The position numbers were made by a program, and so were the translations under genes. The notes beneath the pieces are model-generated. The model worked only from the letters and a program-made list of their open reading frames with translations, searched no databases and was not told where the DNA came from. Positions 22,493-33,705 of a stretch of DNA of 64,000 nucleotides are shown here, in pieces; position 1 is the first letter of the stretch; every line of letters begins with the position of its first letter. The stretch is taken from contig JAZGUH010000105.1 of the NCBI GenBank assembly GCA_037893225.1, forward strand, positions 1,364,001-1,428,000, in the 5' to 3' direction. Source of the stretch: Hippasteria phrygiana. Taxonomy: Eukaryota > Echinodermata > Asteroidea > Valvatida > Goniasteridae.

Positions 22493-23225
22493 TTCAATCG
22501 ATATCAAAGAAATTATCGCAATTTTCAGACCTATAGACTGAAGTGAACACTTTGTATGGATCCCATGATATTTGTTGTTATGGAATTCTACTGTATTTTA
22601 TTCTGCCAATGACATCAAAGCCAGGGTAAGAGGCATTAAGCATTATTAATTATTGTTTTTCTACTGGAAGAGGAATATTCTTGCTAAAAAATACACAAAC
22701 ATAAATCAAAATCTGTATGCATTCAAGACTGTCTCAGAACCATTTGTAAAATTGTATTCCATTTTGATTTTTTTTTTAACCTTTAATCATGCACGCAGAC
22801 CAACAAAATGCCTTCACCGTTTTTGAAGTACACTGCAGTCTACTCACATGGCATATAAGCTGTTTTAAATAGGCCATTTTTTTGTCCATAAACCTCAAAC
22901 AAATTCTTGTACATAACTCCCAAAATGGGGGATCTAACTGAGAAACGTTTGAGGGTGGTCAAGAAACAAAATGGATCAAATGTTTGTTACACATCATAAT
23001 CATTCTATGACAATTTCTTTCTTACCTGGCTGCCCATACTACATCGACGAGCCACTTTTATACAATACAGAATAAATTAGATCTTTAAATGCTAGACACA
23101 TACTCCCAGTGCCAAACATTCCTCCACAAAGTATGTCAGTTGTACGAGTATCTCCACGTGTGCACCAGTCCTGCAACATTGCCACCAGACACAGATTACA
23201 TGTAAAACCATATGAGCTTTAGAAA

Positions 23226-23342
23226 ATAGAGTACCGAAGTCTGACGTCAGTTGCCGCGGCAATGGTTCCAAACACATGCAGTTTAGAATGTATTCTGGTT
23301 CCAAACATTGCATTGATTGACGTCATCACTTCGGTACTCTAT
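23226..23342. mobile_element. Small palindromic MITE with ATAGAGTACCGAAGT ends
   Basis: The 117-bp sequence is almost fully self-complementary at its ends (ATAGAGTACCGAAGT / ACTTCGGTACTCTAT), followed inward by TGACGTCA on both sides, a CRE-like palindrome. Confidence 0.8.
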
Positions 23343-23359
23343 ACACTTCTAGCATAGCT

Positions 23360-23520
23360 TAGGGGTGGGGGTAGGTGGGGGTAGGTGGGGGAGGAGACAG
23401 GGGCCTAACTATGGGAAGGGGTCACGGAGAACGTGCTGCCCCCTCCCCTTCCCCCATGTCCCCCCCCCTCCCCCTCCCCTTCCCTTCCCTTCCCCTTCCC
23501 CCCCCCCCCCCCCCCCTCCA
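23360..23520. repeat. G-rich then C-rich low-complexity tract
   Basis: GGGGGTAGGTGGGGG units, then a CCCCTTCCC-rich run ending in about 20 C residues. It could form quadruplex DNA. No gene. Confidence 0.7.
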
Positions 23521-24900
23521 TTTGAAATCTTGAAAAATTTGCAATCTGCAGTTCATGTACTTTCAGTGCCCCTTTGAAAAAATGTGTGCACCCCAGGTCT
23601 CCCCACCCTCAGAAATTTCCAGATACGCCACTGGGAGGGGTGGATGATTGGAGGGGACAGGGCCATCAACCTAGTCTACTGTGATAAGGTCCGCAGTGCA
23701 TTGCATGTACATGTTAAAAGTGTGCACGCAATGCCACGTACTGGTTTTAGCATACTGACATACTTTATGGAACAAATAACTTCGGACATAAAACCAGAGT
23801 TATATATTTATTTTATAAACTAGAGGGTGCTGGTATGACGTCCCGCGGCCGATTTTGAAAGTGGGCAAACATGCAATTAAAGGGTACATCTGGGTATTTT
23901 ACATACACGTACATTCTACTTGCCCACTTTCAATCGATGCTTTGAACACTGTGCTCAGGTCAGCGTACGAAGCCAGAAGCTTAGTGCTCACGGGATGACA
24001 TGTGTAGTCTAGTTTTGATAATATAACTTTATGGACATAACCCACTAGGCCACGCCCTTCCAAGCACATTGTAGGCCCCTCCCTTTTTAACCAACCTTCC
24101 ATTGTCCAAATACGACAGGCTTAACTACTCTACATAATATCACAAACTACGCTTTACACAATGTACAGAATACAAGAATCGGAAGCCATTCCTATAGTTT
24201 CATGCGGAAACAACTCATCAGCTACAAGTGCTTTACATTTCTTTCTCTTGAAAGCAATTCACGATAAAAAATAATGTAGCTCTTCATTCAATATTTGGCA
24301 GGAATTCAATATGATACAATACACCCAAAGATGCAATGAAAATTCGTATATAATACATGTACAATATATTAATCAGCACATACGGTTTTCATTATAGTTA
24401 TAAATACATGCACCCTAATTAGCTTGATATGTACAACAGCCCCGATTTTCAATCGGCAGTAGTTTTCCCTACAGAAATCGGAAAATTGAAGAGTTGAAAG
24501 TTGACTTTCTGAAAAATTAAAACATCTGATAATCTCTAGTGGTAGCACAGACCCAGTGTAAAAGTTAAAGCCACTATCTCATGATTGCTAAATCTGTTAC
24601 AACGGTGACCTCGCCCATTCCAGAATCTCACATCAGTCTTTTCACATGTGGCTAATACATATGTATGCAACTCTATTTCCATGTATAACTTACTACATGT
24701 ATGTGTAAATGGGAACAAATCAGATTGTTTTACTTGGTCACAGATCTGTCTTCACATTTAATGATCTGTAAAATCTTTGACTGTATTTTGGGCCAATCTA
24801 CATAAAAGTGAAAAGTTCAATTTGAATAACAGTTTCCCCATTGCCTTGTGCACTGTGTTTATTCAAAGCAGCCTACTGCAACATGTGCTTTACATAACAT
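23521..24900. other. Intergenic, nothing recognised
   Basis: A+T-rich sequence without supported exons or recurrent elements. Confidence 0.4.
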
Positions 24901-25459
24901 TCATAAATGCCTCAGTGAGTTTCACTATCCCTAATGGTCGAGAGCATGTCACGTGGGTGTGTTTAAACGGTTGTTTAAACACGGCTGGAAGTTGTTTAAA
25001 CACGGCGCGTCATAACCAGCTGTTCTCAGCCGATACGCAACAGGGAGAGCGTAGTAGGTGCGCGCACAAGATGTACTGAATTTCATAATGTAAGACAACG
25101 CTAATCCACGCGTATAAAACGCTGCATCCCGTGCGTGTGCGTACGCGCACGCGACAGACAGGCGCGGAGCGACTTCACGCGCATGTGTTTTGTACTGAGC
25201 AAATGGGAGAAAAAGTGGGGTGAAAAAGCTTCGCATTTTGTCCTTTTTACGGGAGGTTTTTGCATTTTTCGTAAGAAGGCATTTATGAATGGGGATAAAA
25301 ATGTGATGACCCGGTCTTTACCAGTCAATAATAACCTCGAAGGGTCGTGACCGCTGTTAATGGACCTCGCCTTCGGCTCGGTCCATTAACAGCGGTCACG
25401 CCCCTCCTCGGTTATTATTGACGTGGTAAAGACCGGGTCATCACACTTTTATCCCCTTA
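24901..25459 (+). mobile_element. Dispersed element with TTTAAACACGG repeats and long hairpin, copy 1
   Basis: The left part carries three GTTTAAAC words (near 24960-25010). The right part (about 25305-25445) is a near-perfect hairpin with arms GATGACCCGGTCTTTACC and GGTCCATTAACAGCGGTCAC around a short loop. A second copy in the same orientation is at 30387-31023. No coding capacity. Confidence 0.75.
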
Positions 25460-25615
25460 GTATTTTGTTACAGATCTTTATATCTCAAGCCAACTACATA
25501 TGTATAATGCATACAGAATGAACATGTATGCGCATCAGTCATGTTCATTTTTGGACAGAAAAAACGTAACTGGTTATTAAAAAGCTGCCTTGAAATAAAT
25601 CAAGAATCTCCAAGA

Positions 25616-25877
25616 TATGTGACCGGCTCTGACAAAACCCGACGCTTCTCGGCATTTCCCATTACGCGGTATGGGTCCGCAATGTTAAAAATGGCATCGG
25701 TGATACCAAAACGCCAATATTGAAATTTGTGACCAGCTCTAGCAAAACCCAACACTTGGGGTGAACATTTCAATATTGGGGTTTTGGTATCACTGAGGCT
25801 ATTTTTAACATTGCGGACCCATACTGCGTAATGGGAAATGCCGAGAAACGTCGGGTTTTGCCAGAGCCAGTCACATA
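25616..25877. mobile_element. Palindromic TATGTGACCGGCTCTG element
   Basis: The ends TATGTGACCGGCTCTG and the reverse complement of CAGAGCCAGTCACATA match. The body is itself a near-complete inverted repeat around an internal GTGACCAGCTCTAGCAAAAC copy of the end. Belongs to the GTGACC(C/G)GCTC group. Confidence 0.8.
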
Positions 25878-26041
25878 TGTACATTATACTTAGACTTGTC
25901 GCCATTTGCGAGTTCATGGACAACTTGCACATGTGCAGCACTGAACGTCCTGAATGTATCTCTGACCGGAGACAACTTTTCTCGTTGTGTTTACATTTGA
26001 CATACATTCGCCAACAACGCTTTCAGATTGTTTCACCAAAC

Positions 26042-26715
26042 AAGATGGGTAGGCATCGACCGCATAGTGGGGGCATTTTTATTTGTTAGTCAAATTAGGA
26101 ACGAGTTATAGGGACATTTGTCCGTCCCCTAGGGCTGTCCTGAATATACCGAATATTTGATCGTAAACTGATTATTCGAACACCTTTTTCCAGTTTGAAT
26201 ATTCGAAAAAAAAAAAATTATATATGCACGTGCAGATACGACTCTGATGCATTTTAATTGAAAAGTTACGGCGCTTAGCAGCATCAAACGTCTCATTTTT
26301 GTTGACGGTAATTTTTGTGGACGGAAGTTTATTGTTCCCGTCCGTGAAACACTTGAGACTTATAAATAAAATAATTACTGCAAAAACGAAAGCTGGAGTT
26401 TGGTTTTTTTGTTATGAGAATGTTATACATCAGTACCCATAATGATCTTAATACAACAGGTGCATGCAAACAAAAACAATGCTGATTGGACGGTGCATAA
26501 TATCGAATATTTTTACTGGTTCAGCATGCAGTTGCAGCTGACTCATGAAAAACGCGATCGGCGAGTATCGAATATTCGGTTAAATCCAGTTTCGAATAAT
26601 CAAATATTCAATTATTTGAAAATGAACAGCCCTACTATCCCCGTAACAATTTTGGTCCCCACGACGTCTGTCGCACGACCACTGTATGTCCCTACAATTA
26701 GGGTGCGTGACTGTG
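26042..26715 (+). repeat. Dispersed repeat split by a hAT-like MITE
   Basis: The outer pieces (GGGTAGGCATCGACCGC to GTCCGTCCCC, and CCCGTAACAATTTTGG to TGCGTGACTGTGTG) are collinear with 52262-52805. Here they are interrupted by the element at 26130-26634. In the other copy a different element interrupts a different position. Confidence 0.7.
26130..26634. mobile_element. hAT-like MITE with TAGGGCTGT ends
   Basis: The ends TAGGGCTGTCC and its inverted counterpart ACAGCCCTA enclose a 505-bp A+T-rich body with subterminal GAATATTCGA-type inverted words. TAGGGCTG ends resemble hAT-group termini. The superfamily is inferred. Confidence 0.65.
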
Positions 26716-26719
26716 TGCA

Positions 26720-27102
26720 TCAGGGCTGTAGTGAGTCCATCACAAACCCTCCAGTCCTAATTCCAATCACAAATGAGCTTTCACAAAGGAATTCCTTTCT
26801 CATTGTTCATCCAGTTACTTGTGACTGGCTTTTGAAAGGACTCCTGACTGGCTTTATGAAAGGACTCCTGACTGGCTTTATGAAAGGACTCCTGACTGGC
26901 TTTATGAAAGGACTCCTGACTGGCTTTATGAAAGGACTCCTGACTGGCTTTATGAAAGGACTCCTGACTGGCTTTATGAAAGGACTCCTGACTGGCTTTA
27001 TGAAAGGACTTGCGACTGGCATTATGAAAGGACTTGTAACTGGCTTTATGAAAGGACTTGTGACTGGACTTGCAGGGACTGACTACAGACTTGCACAGGT
27101 TT
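26720..27102. mobile_element. Element with minisatellite core (GGGCTGTAGTGAGTCCATCAC type)
   Basis: The flanks GGGCTGTAGTGAGTCCATCACA, CCAGTCCTAATTCCAATCACAA and TTGTTCATCCAGTTACTTGTG also flank the array at 46385-46740. Between them sit different tandem arrays, so the flanks are conserved while the core repeat changes. Confidence 0.7.
26828..27065. repeat. 24-bp minisatellite, CTGACTGGCTTTATGAAAGG unit
   Basis: About ten copies. Because 24 is a multiple of three, both strands stay open over the array, giving a spurious 220-codon frame. Confidence 0.95.
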
Positions 27103-27242
27103 GAAAGTTTTCATTCATCTAAGATTTAGAATGTCAAACGATATTCAAAAGAGGCTATAACTGGCTAATGATTTGGAATGGTGATAGCATATTTAAACTT
27201 TGAATGACAAATTCTTTAAATTTTTGGGAGGGGAGCGCGGGA

Positions 27243-27433
27243 GAGCCTGTACGAGCCTGTACGAGCCTGTACGAGCCTGTACGAGCCTGTACGAGCCTGT
27301 ACGAGCCTGTACGAGCCTGTACGAGCCTGTACGAGCCTGTACGAGCCTGTACGAGCCTGTACGAGCCTGTACGAGCCTGTGCGAGCCTGTGCGAGCCTGT
27401 GCGAGCCTGTGCGAGCCTGTGCGAGCCTGTGCA
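27243..27433. repeat. 10-bp minisatellite GAGCCTGTAC
   Basis: Nineteen near-identical units. The last six carry GTGC in place of GTAC. All reading frames on both strands give a ten-residue peptide repeat, so open frames here have no coding meaning. Confidence 0.95.
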
Positions 27434-29875
27434 TGCCTCTTTTGTTCACAAGGAAAGAAAATATACAGAAAACTTTCTAAAATGTTTCCCACATTAAAAT
27501 TTGCGAATACCCACATTTTTATTGATTAATTTGAAGCGACCATCTTTGAGGCAATACAGGTTCTTTCAGAAACTACAGAAAAGCAACCACTGCTGCATTT
27601 GATAACTGCCCTCAATGAAATCCCATGTTCAACATTTACTTAAAAAAATACTTCAAAGTGAAATAAGCATTGACAAAAAAGGTGAACAAAAAGATTACCA
27701 CAGACATAGATGAAAAACAAACAATTAGTTGAACTTTAAACTTTAAGCAAAATAAATATGAAAACCCTGATTTCTTTTCATACAAACCAAACTAACAATG
27801 AATTAACATATTATTCAACAATTATGAATTTGATAAAATTATAACATAAATTAAACAAAATTACAAAAAACGATCTACATGTATATTACAAATGACAAAT
27901 GTTTTCCTCTTGAGCATATAATAAAGCGAAATAAAAAAATGTCCCCTTTTTCCAAATATCTCCCCTGCCTCAAATATACTCATGTAGCCTCTTCACGAGG
28001 TGGAAAAATTACTGATTGCGTCCTCCGTTCATGAAGCCGACCACTAGACCAATCTAGCACACGACTTCATTCTTAACGGTCTTTGGTTTAAATTCAACAT
28101 TCATAAATTCCTTAGATACTTTGATTCTGATTGGTAAAGCGGGGATCACATGGGGGACGTTGAAAATCAATGCTATGTAACTTATGCAAACTTATGCTAT
28201 GGCGTAGGACTTGCGCTATAAAAATGTTGCGCAGCTGCGCTACATCCTTGCAATCCCTTTAACGAAACTGTGAATAGCTGCGCAATGTTGTATTTGTTTT
28301 ATACATCGCGGACGAGGCCGAATGCCGGTTTTACGACGACTGTTTTAGTACAACGATAAAAATACCTGGAACAGTCGTGAAACTGAACTGCGGGGTGCGC
28401 CGTTTTGAAACTTTTCACTTTTGAAACTTCGCTACGAAAAATGAAATTCATGGCAACTTTCGGAAATATCTCACAGGTAAACCTGCAGCGGATGATCATT
28501 TCATTACTCTCTGAAATAATCTCGTGAATTTCAATAAATGATTTGAGCAACTAACGACTCTACAATGCTCACGCTCAGCTAGCTACATGTACATGTAAGT
28601 CATCATTTCAGTGTTTGTGCGGACAACTTAAGCCACCTAAAACGAGTGCATAAGTTACGCCATACTTTGTGGCGATACTGAGCGACTTACGCACTGCGTA
28701 CCTTTCGTGAAATCGATTTTAAGAATGTCGCAGATGTTGCGCAACTTACGCAATCAATTGTGGCGTAAGTAGAGTTACGCAATTGCGCAAGGTTTCGTGA
28801 AATCGGCTGCTTGTGGAGTAGACTTGGCATGCATAGCGAAGTACATGCAACATGTAGAGTGTGCAAAGCACAGGTACGTGCAATACACACTGGTTACAGA
28901 GTCTAACTGTTTTCCCTACATACACCGACAGACTGCAATCTTCCTTCGTTCGTTATTTAAATTATGACTGGGAATTTAAGTAACAAATGCTTAGTAAAAC
29001 TTTGATACTGACCGTTACCACCTTTCGATTTATTTTAACCCAAAAACCCATTTTATGATTGTAATTGCCCTCTGATTTCCTCAACATTTTTGATGCAAAT
29101 TTAATAACCCATCTCCTAAAATGTGTACACAATTTACAAAACGAAAAATGAGCTGCATCTGAATGAAAGAAAGTATAGCTAGTCTACAACCATTTGTGTG
29201 TTACTGATCTAAAAATAACCAGCCCTCACCAAACTTGAAACCGTGCCGTTACTTCTTTCAAAACTCAGTCACGTTCCAAGTTGCCCGGGCTTTTAGTACA
29301 ATGTATCAAACTTTTCACATATCCCAGGTTGTGTGGATATGTACTAGAGTATGTGGGATCTGAAGGTCAACAGTGTATAAAGTATGTGGTTTGAAAGGGG
29401 TAAGTCTGACACATTTCATTTTAACTTTTCATTATAACCTTTGACCTCAACTAATCAAAGGTCACACAATATTTGTCCGAGGTCAGCTTTGAAGAGGCCA
29501 TGTTGTTAGCAGTCCCAGTCCACTGATCTCTATATAAACTGGATAGCTCATTGGCCATTGCACACCGTACAAGAAACTGAAGCCAGCACCCGCCATATTA
29601 CCACTCTCAATTTACCACTGATCGCTATGTAAGGAGAACGAGGATGAAACCTTTTGTATTGGGAGTGATAACATGGCGGACGGTGGCCTCAACTCGAACA
29701 GCCGATGCTTTATCCAGTTTACATAGAGATCAGTGTCCCAGTCCAATCCAGGCTTCCCATGAGTCATTTGACAAGTTCTGCGGCCTCACTAACCTTTACA
29801 CAATACTATCGTCATACATGTACAACTTACTTTCGATTTTTGGCCTTTGAACAATGAAGGTCAAAGACTACAATG
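27434..29875. other. Intergenic, nothing recognised
   Basis: A+T-rich sequence. Words such as GCGCAACTTACGCA recur in both orientations between 28190 and 28800, suggesting an old palindromic element without clear ends. Confidence 0.4.
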
Positions 29876-30047
29876 TGACCGGTTCTACAAAAATTGGTAT
29901 TACATGTATGTTGCAAAATGTGAAAACAAATTCGTTTTTCACATAATTGAATTTGTCACATCCTAAGCTTTAATTTGGTGTCGGTTTGACCCCTGTGGCA
30001 TTTTGTGTTTTTGAGATATCTTGACATTTATACTCATTTTTTCCAAT
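29876..30047. mobile_element. GTGACCGGTTCTACAAAA element, interrupted/truncated
   Basis: Matches one half of 56750-57210 in reverse order (ATGTCAAGATA, CACAAAATGCCACAGGGGTC, AAGCTTAGGATGTGACAAA). The right end is missing where a CCCTAAC-ended element starts. Confidence 0.65.
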
Positions 30048-30051
30048 TTAA

Positions 30052-30113
30052 CCCTAACCCCCTAGGATGCATGCAAAATCATATTAAAATTGGATGATTT
30101 GAGACTGTCAGGG
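30052..30113. mobile_element. TTAA-flanked CCCTAAC-ended element, shortest copy (62 bp)
   Basis: TTAA at 30048-30051 and 30114-30117. It starts CCCTAACCCCCTAGG and ends TGTCAGGG. The middle ATATTAAAATTGGATGATTT is shared with 20443-20505. Confidence 0.75.
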
Positions 30114-30148
30114 TTAACGGAAGTGCGATTAGAGATTTAGGCCTTTAA

Positions 30149-30322
30149 CCCCTCGAGTACGGTTATTATAGTGGGGCGCCGGGGTGGTCTGTGCAGCCAA
30201 GCGAAAGTCACAAGAGGCTTGTGCAGCCAAGCGTAACATACACAGAAATAGCGGCTATAGACGTCATCCGGCCTGGTGGCAATGTCTTTTTGTGCCATTT
30301 GGCGTCATCCGTACGCAAGGGA
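30149..30322 (+). mobile_element. TTAA-flanked CCCCTTG-type element, copy 1
   Basis: TTAA at 30145-30148 and 30323-30326. Starts CCCCTCGAGTACGG. Contains GCAGCCAAGCG and GACGTCATCCGGCCTGGTGG and ends GTACGCAAGGGA, the family signature. Confidence 0.8.
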
Positions 30323-30373
30323 TTAAACACACAAAAGTGCAAAGAAATGATATAGAAGTAATTTCTATTGACA

Positions 30374-30387
30374 TTTATTTGTTTATT
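30374..30387 (-). terminator. Candidate TBC1D23 polyadenylation signals (two AATAAA)
   Basis: On the minus strand GAATAAACAAATAAATG gives two AATAAA hexamers about 690 bases after the stop at 31078, just beyond the repeat at 30387-31023. No closer AATAAA was seen. Use is inferred. Confidence 0.35.
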
Positions 30388-31023
30388 CATAAATGCCTCA
30401 GCGAGTTTCACTATCCCTATTGGTCGAGAGCCTGTCACGTGGGTGTGTTTAAACGGTTGTTTAAACACGGCTGGACGTTGTTTAAACACGGCGTGTCATA
30501 ACCAGCTGTTCTCAGCCGATACGCAACAGGGAGAGCGTAGTAGGTATGCGCACAAGATGTACTGAACTTCACAATGTAAGACAACGCTAATGTACGCTTA
30601 TAAAATGCTGCATCTCGTGTGTATGTGCGTACGCGCACGCGACAGACAGGCGCGGAGCGCCTTCACGCGCTCACAAGGCCGCTACGTACGCATGTGTTTT
30701 GTACTGAGCAAATGGAAGAAAAAGTGGGGTGAAAAAGCTTCGCATTTTGTCCTTTTTACGGGAGGTTTTTGCATTTTGCGTAAGAAGGCATATGAATGGG
30801 GATAAAAATGTGATGACCCGGTCTTTACCAGTCAATAATAACCTTGAAGGGTCGTGGTCGCTGTTAATGGACCTCGCCATTCCACGAATTGGGCTCGCCG
30901 TTCAATTACATGCTAGAGATCCTTCAAAGTTTTCTTTTTGGCTCGGTCCATTAACAGCGGTCACGCCCCTCCTCCGTTATTATTGACGTGGTAAAGACCG
31001 TGTCATCACACTTTTATCCCCTT
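30387..31023 (+). mobile_element. Dispersed TTTAAACACGG/hairpin element, copy 2
   Basis: Same layout as 24901-25459, with about 60 extra bases inserted near the hairpin tip (ATTCCACGAATTGGGCTCGC) and about 20 bases near 30668. It starts only about 55 bases past the TBC1D23 stop codon, so it probably forms most of that gene's 3' UTR. Confidence 0.75.
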
Positions 31024-31077
31024 AATAATAACTTAACTGTTTTACCTTTGATTTCTACCAAGATCAAAGATCCAACA

Positions 31078-31390
31078 CTATGAGACTACATCGACCTTTG
31101 CAGCGGTATTGTTACCAGTCCCGGTGGGTTCCAGGACGTCCATAATCAGTCTCTTGACCAGTTTAGTAGCCTCGCTGGCCTCGGGGAGATACAGCCGGTC
31201 CACTGCGTAGATCGCCGTGTCCTCACCACTGTACTTGCCGTAGCGGAATGTGATGAGCTCCGCGCAGCGTTTCTTGGAGGTGATGCGCACCACGTCGCCG
31301 AGGGCACGGCGCGCTACAATGTAGGAAAAGCCCTTGCTGTCAGCCTTGTCTCGCAGGACGTACAGATGCGTCTTGGTGACTAGAAGATTG
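31078..31390 (-). CDS. TBC1D23: TBC1D23 last coding exon (C-terminal PH-like domain)
   Basis: A 313-nt exon encoding the C-terminal 103 residues and a TAG stop. The acceptor is TACCTGACAG on the minus strand. An alternative AG eleven bases further on would break the reading frame, whereas this one completes a Ser codon and gives SNLLVTKTHLYVLRD. The conserved core RITSKKRCAELITFRYGKY closely matches the end of vertebrate TBC1D23, as does the final helix (EATKLVKRLIMDVLE). In the vertebrate protein this domain has a PH-like fold and binds FAM21 of the WASH complex, capturing endosome-derived vesicles at the trans-Golgi. The match rests on recalled family sequence and on ten collinear exons. 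Confidence 0.93.
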
Positions 31391-32129
31391 CTGTCAGGTA
31401 TTAGAGAATACGTTTTTGAGGAGAGGTAATTTTAAACGTCCCACAAAATGAAATTGGTTCTTGATAATATTTTACACAGATATCAACGGCCCCTTGAAAA
31501 GCAGCACTATGTTGAATGGGCTACCGTGTCTAAAAAAGTGATAATAATAATAATAACAACAATAATAATAATGCTTCTAAACTGTGTAAGCACAAGAATT
31601 TCTTCTTTGGACTTGAAATGTGGCACCAGCAAGCGAAATCAGACCCAAGTTGGAAATTTAGAAAATTGAGATTTACATTTCATAATAATGTAAGCTTTGT
31701 AATGGTGCAAAAATTACTGTTATATCATATTCTGGTTTTCGAAGAGAGCCATAAATTCAGCATTGAGAATGGAAAATAATGCATAGTATATACGACTTTT
31801 TCGGAAGTACGCCAGACTAAAATGTTAAATTGTACACATTTAATGGTCTCAACACAAAAGAAAACCAGGTATTTTTAATTAAATACGCTTTAAACTACAG
31901 TATTTTGACAAAAACAGGAATCGTGATTTTTTTGACAATTTTCATATAAATTGCAATTACTCAAAAATAGGTAATGCGACTTATGTCTCAACACAAGGGA
32001 AATCCCTTGCGGACGCCACAAATAAGGATTACGTGTTGTTTTTCACTATTCAAAATTAGCAAGCCAGTGATGTCAATCAAGGTCCTCACTATACTGTTTA
32101 GGCACTTACAGCACAAAAAGTCAACATTT

Positions 32130-32320
32130 TACGGGAGACGTCGGGGTGTTGCAGCGGTTCTGGCAGCCAAATCGAACCGCTGCAATGTGTTTGTGCAGTC
32201 AAGCATGACAAACAATAATCCAACAATGGATTGAAACTGCACAAACGGCGGCCAGTGGCGTCATCCGGCCTGGTGACACTTTTTTTGTTGCGTCCACAGA
32301 CGTCATCCGTACGCAAAGGG
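32130..32320 (-). mobile_element. CCCCTTG-type TTAA element, copy 2 (one end decayed)
   Basis: Matches from TTTTACGGGAGACGTCGGGGTG to CATCCGTACGCAAAGGG, then TTAA at 32321-32324. The CTCAAGGGG end is missing. The same TTAA is the left boundary of the next element. Confidence 0.75.
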
Positions 32321-32655
32321 TTAATGAGGAAGTTCAGTGGTGAGTGAAGTCTGCGTCATTTTTCATTTTTATGCAGATTGCGTATTGCAAAATCAAACAT
32401 TATTTATGCCATCAAATACCCAAAAAGTGACTTTTGATAGCAATTTTTATCAAGTCCCCTCTAGCGCAGCACAGCCCACTGGTACCATTTGTCTAAAAGT
32501 CGCTGCGGGCGGCAAACAATTTGATGTCATAGGACGAACTCCCCTTTTGTGTCTAGCACTTTGGCACAAAAGAGGAGTTCATCCTATGAGGTCAATTTGT
32601 TTGCTGCCTGCAGCGACGACTTTTAGACAAATGGTACCAGCGGGCTGTGCTGCGC

Positions 32656-33110
32656 GGGTATTTATGCCTCAGCCTCAGCCTCAGCCTCAGCCTCAGCCTC
32701 AGCCTCAGCCTCAGCCTCAGCCTCAGCCTCAGCCTCAGCCTCAGGGGGTTGAGCTCCTCTACATTGCATAGCTCCGGTGTAGCACCCGTTTAGACCCCCT
32801 CGTCAGGGATACGACTTCGGGCAGGTGGGGCTCGTTAGCCATGGTAGGCAGTCCACCTAGCAGAAGGAAACTCTGATTCTAACACCCCTCTGCATTTTGT
32901 GGGATGTAGTAGTAGTACATGTAGGTTACATCGAGAGTCTTCTTCGGTATTCCTACAGAGCTCCAGTAAGGTGAGCTACCACAACGGGCGGATGAGCCCT
33001 AATGCGGGCCAACGGCCAAAACCCCACGATAGAGTGGCGCCCGTTGGGGTTACAGCCAAGAAAACCATTTCTCTTTGATAAATGGTCGTTCGAGATCGAA
33101 ATGAGGATGA
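32656..33110 (-). mobile_element. SINE-like retroposon with 10-bp target duplication
   Basis: Flanked by perfect direct repeats TGTGCTGCGC (32646-32655 and 33111-33120), with a (CTGAGG)n tail at its minus-strand 3' end (32667-32744). That is the signature of target-primed retroposition into the palindromic host element. The body includes GACTTCGGGCAGGTGGGGCT and has no open frame of note. I do not see a clear tRNA B box, so the promoter class is unresolved. Confidence 0.75.
32667..32744. repeat. (CCTCAG)n hexanucleotide tract
   Basis: Thirteen tandem CCTCAG units, forming the tail of the minus-strand retroposon. Confidence 0.95.
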
Positions 33111-33480
33111 TGTGCTGCGCTAGAGGGACTTTATAAAAATAGCTCTCAAAAGTCACTTTTTGGGTATTTCATGGCAGAAATAATTTGCTGTTTGATTTTA
33201 CAATACGCAATCTACATAAAAATATAAAATGACACAGACTTCTCTCAGCAATCAACATCATCTTGAAATTTGTTTACTGACTGGCTATGGGTATTTTACG
33301 CAGCTTCAGATACCCAGCTTCGTGGATGTGTACTCACCTGTGGGGCATATGGCGGTTAACAGTGTATAAAGTATATAATACGAAATGTAACATGACTCAA
33401 CAAAATGGCCACAAAGTCACATTTCGTGTTACAAGCAAAAACAACCATTATTTCAGCAGTAAGTCATATTCCAACGTGTT

Positions 33481-33705
33481 AATAAGCCAGTTCGGTATTT
33501 CAACTGCGCATATGTGCACAATGACATTTTATCCCGAATGACCCGTGTGACCTAACGCGCGCGTGTGAACACAAAAGGTGATCGCACAACGCGCTAGTGT
33601 TAAATTCAATCAGAATGGGCGTTCGCGTAGTAACATGGCGTGACATTACGTCAGCAATTTTATCCTGAATAACCTTTGACCTTTGAGATACCGAACTGGC
33701 TTATT
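33481..33705. mobile_element. AATAAGCCAGTTCGGTAT MITE, copy 1
   Basis: The 225-bp element has inverted ends AATAAGCCAGTTCGGTAT, a CG-rich centre with ACCTAACGCGCGCG, and a TGACCTTTGA-type DR1-like site. The second, inverted copy is at 57409-57628. Confidence 0.85.

Larger units (their letters stand above)
32325..33250. mobile_element. TTAA-flanked GAGGAAGTTCAG element, interrupted by a retroposon
   Basis: The left end TGAGGAAGTTCAGTGGTGAG follows TTAA, as does the partial copy at 44747. The right arm (AGTCACTTTTTGGGTATTTC, CAATACGCAATCTACAT) is the inverted repeat of the left arm. A further palindrome around 32540-32580 lies inside. The SINE-like insertion at 32656-33110 separates the arms. 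Confidence 0.75.

Noticed and set aside
26442..27104. 220-codon plus-strand open frame
   Set aside because: Created by a 24-bp minisatellite and the preceding hAT-like element; no splice or domain support.
27243..27433. CRISPR-like array
   Set aside because: Units are contiguous without spacers, in a eukaryotic genome.
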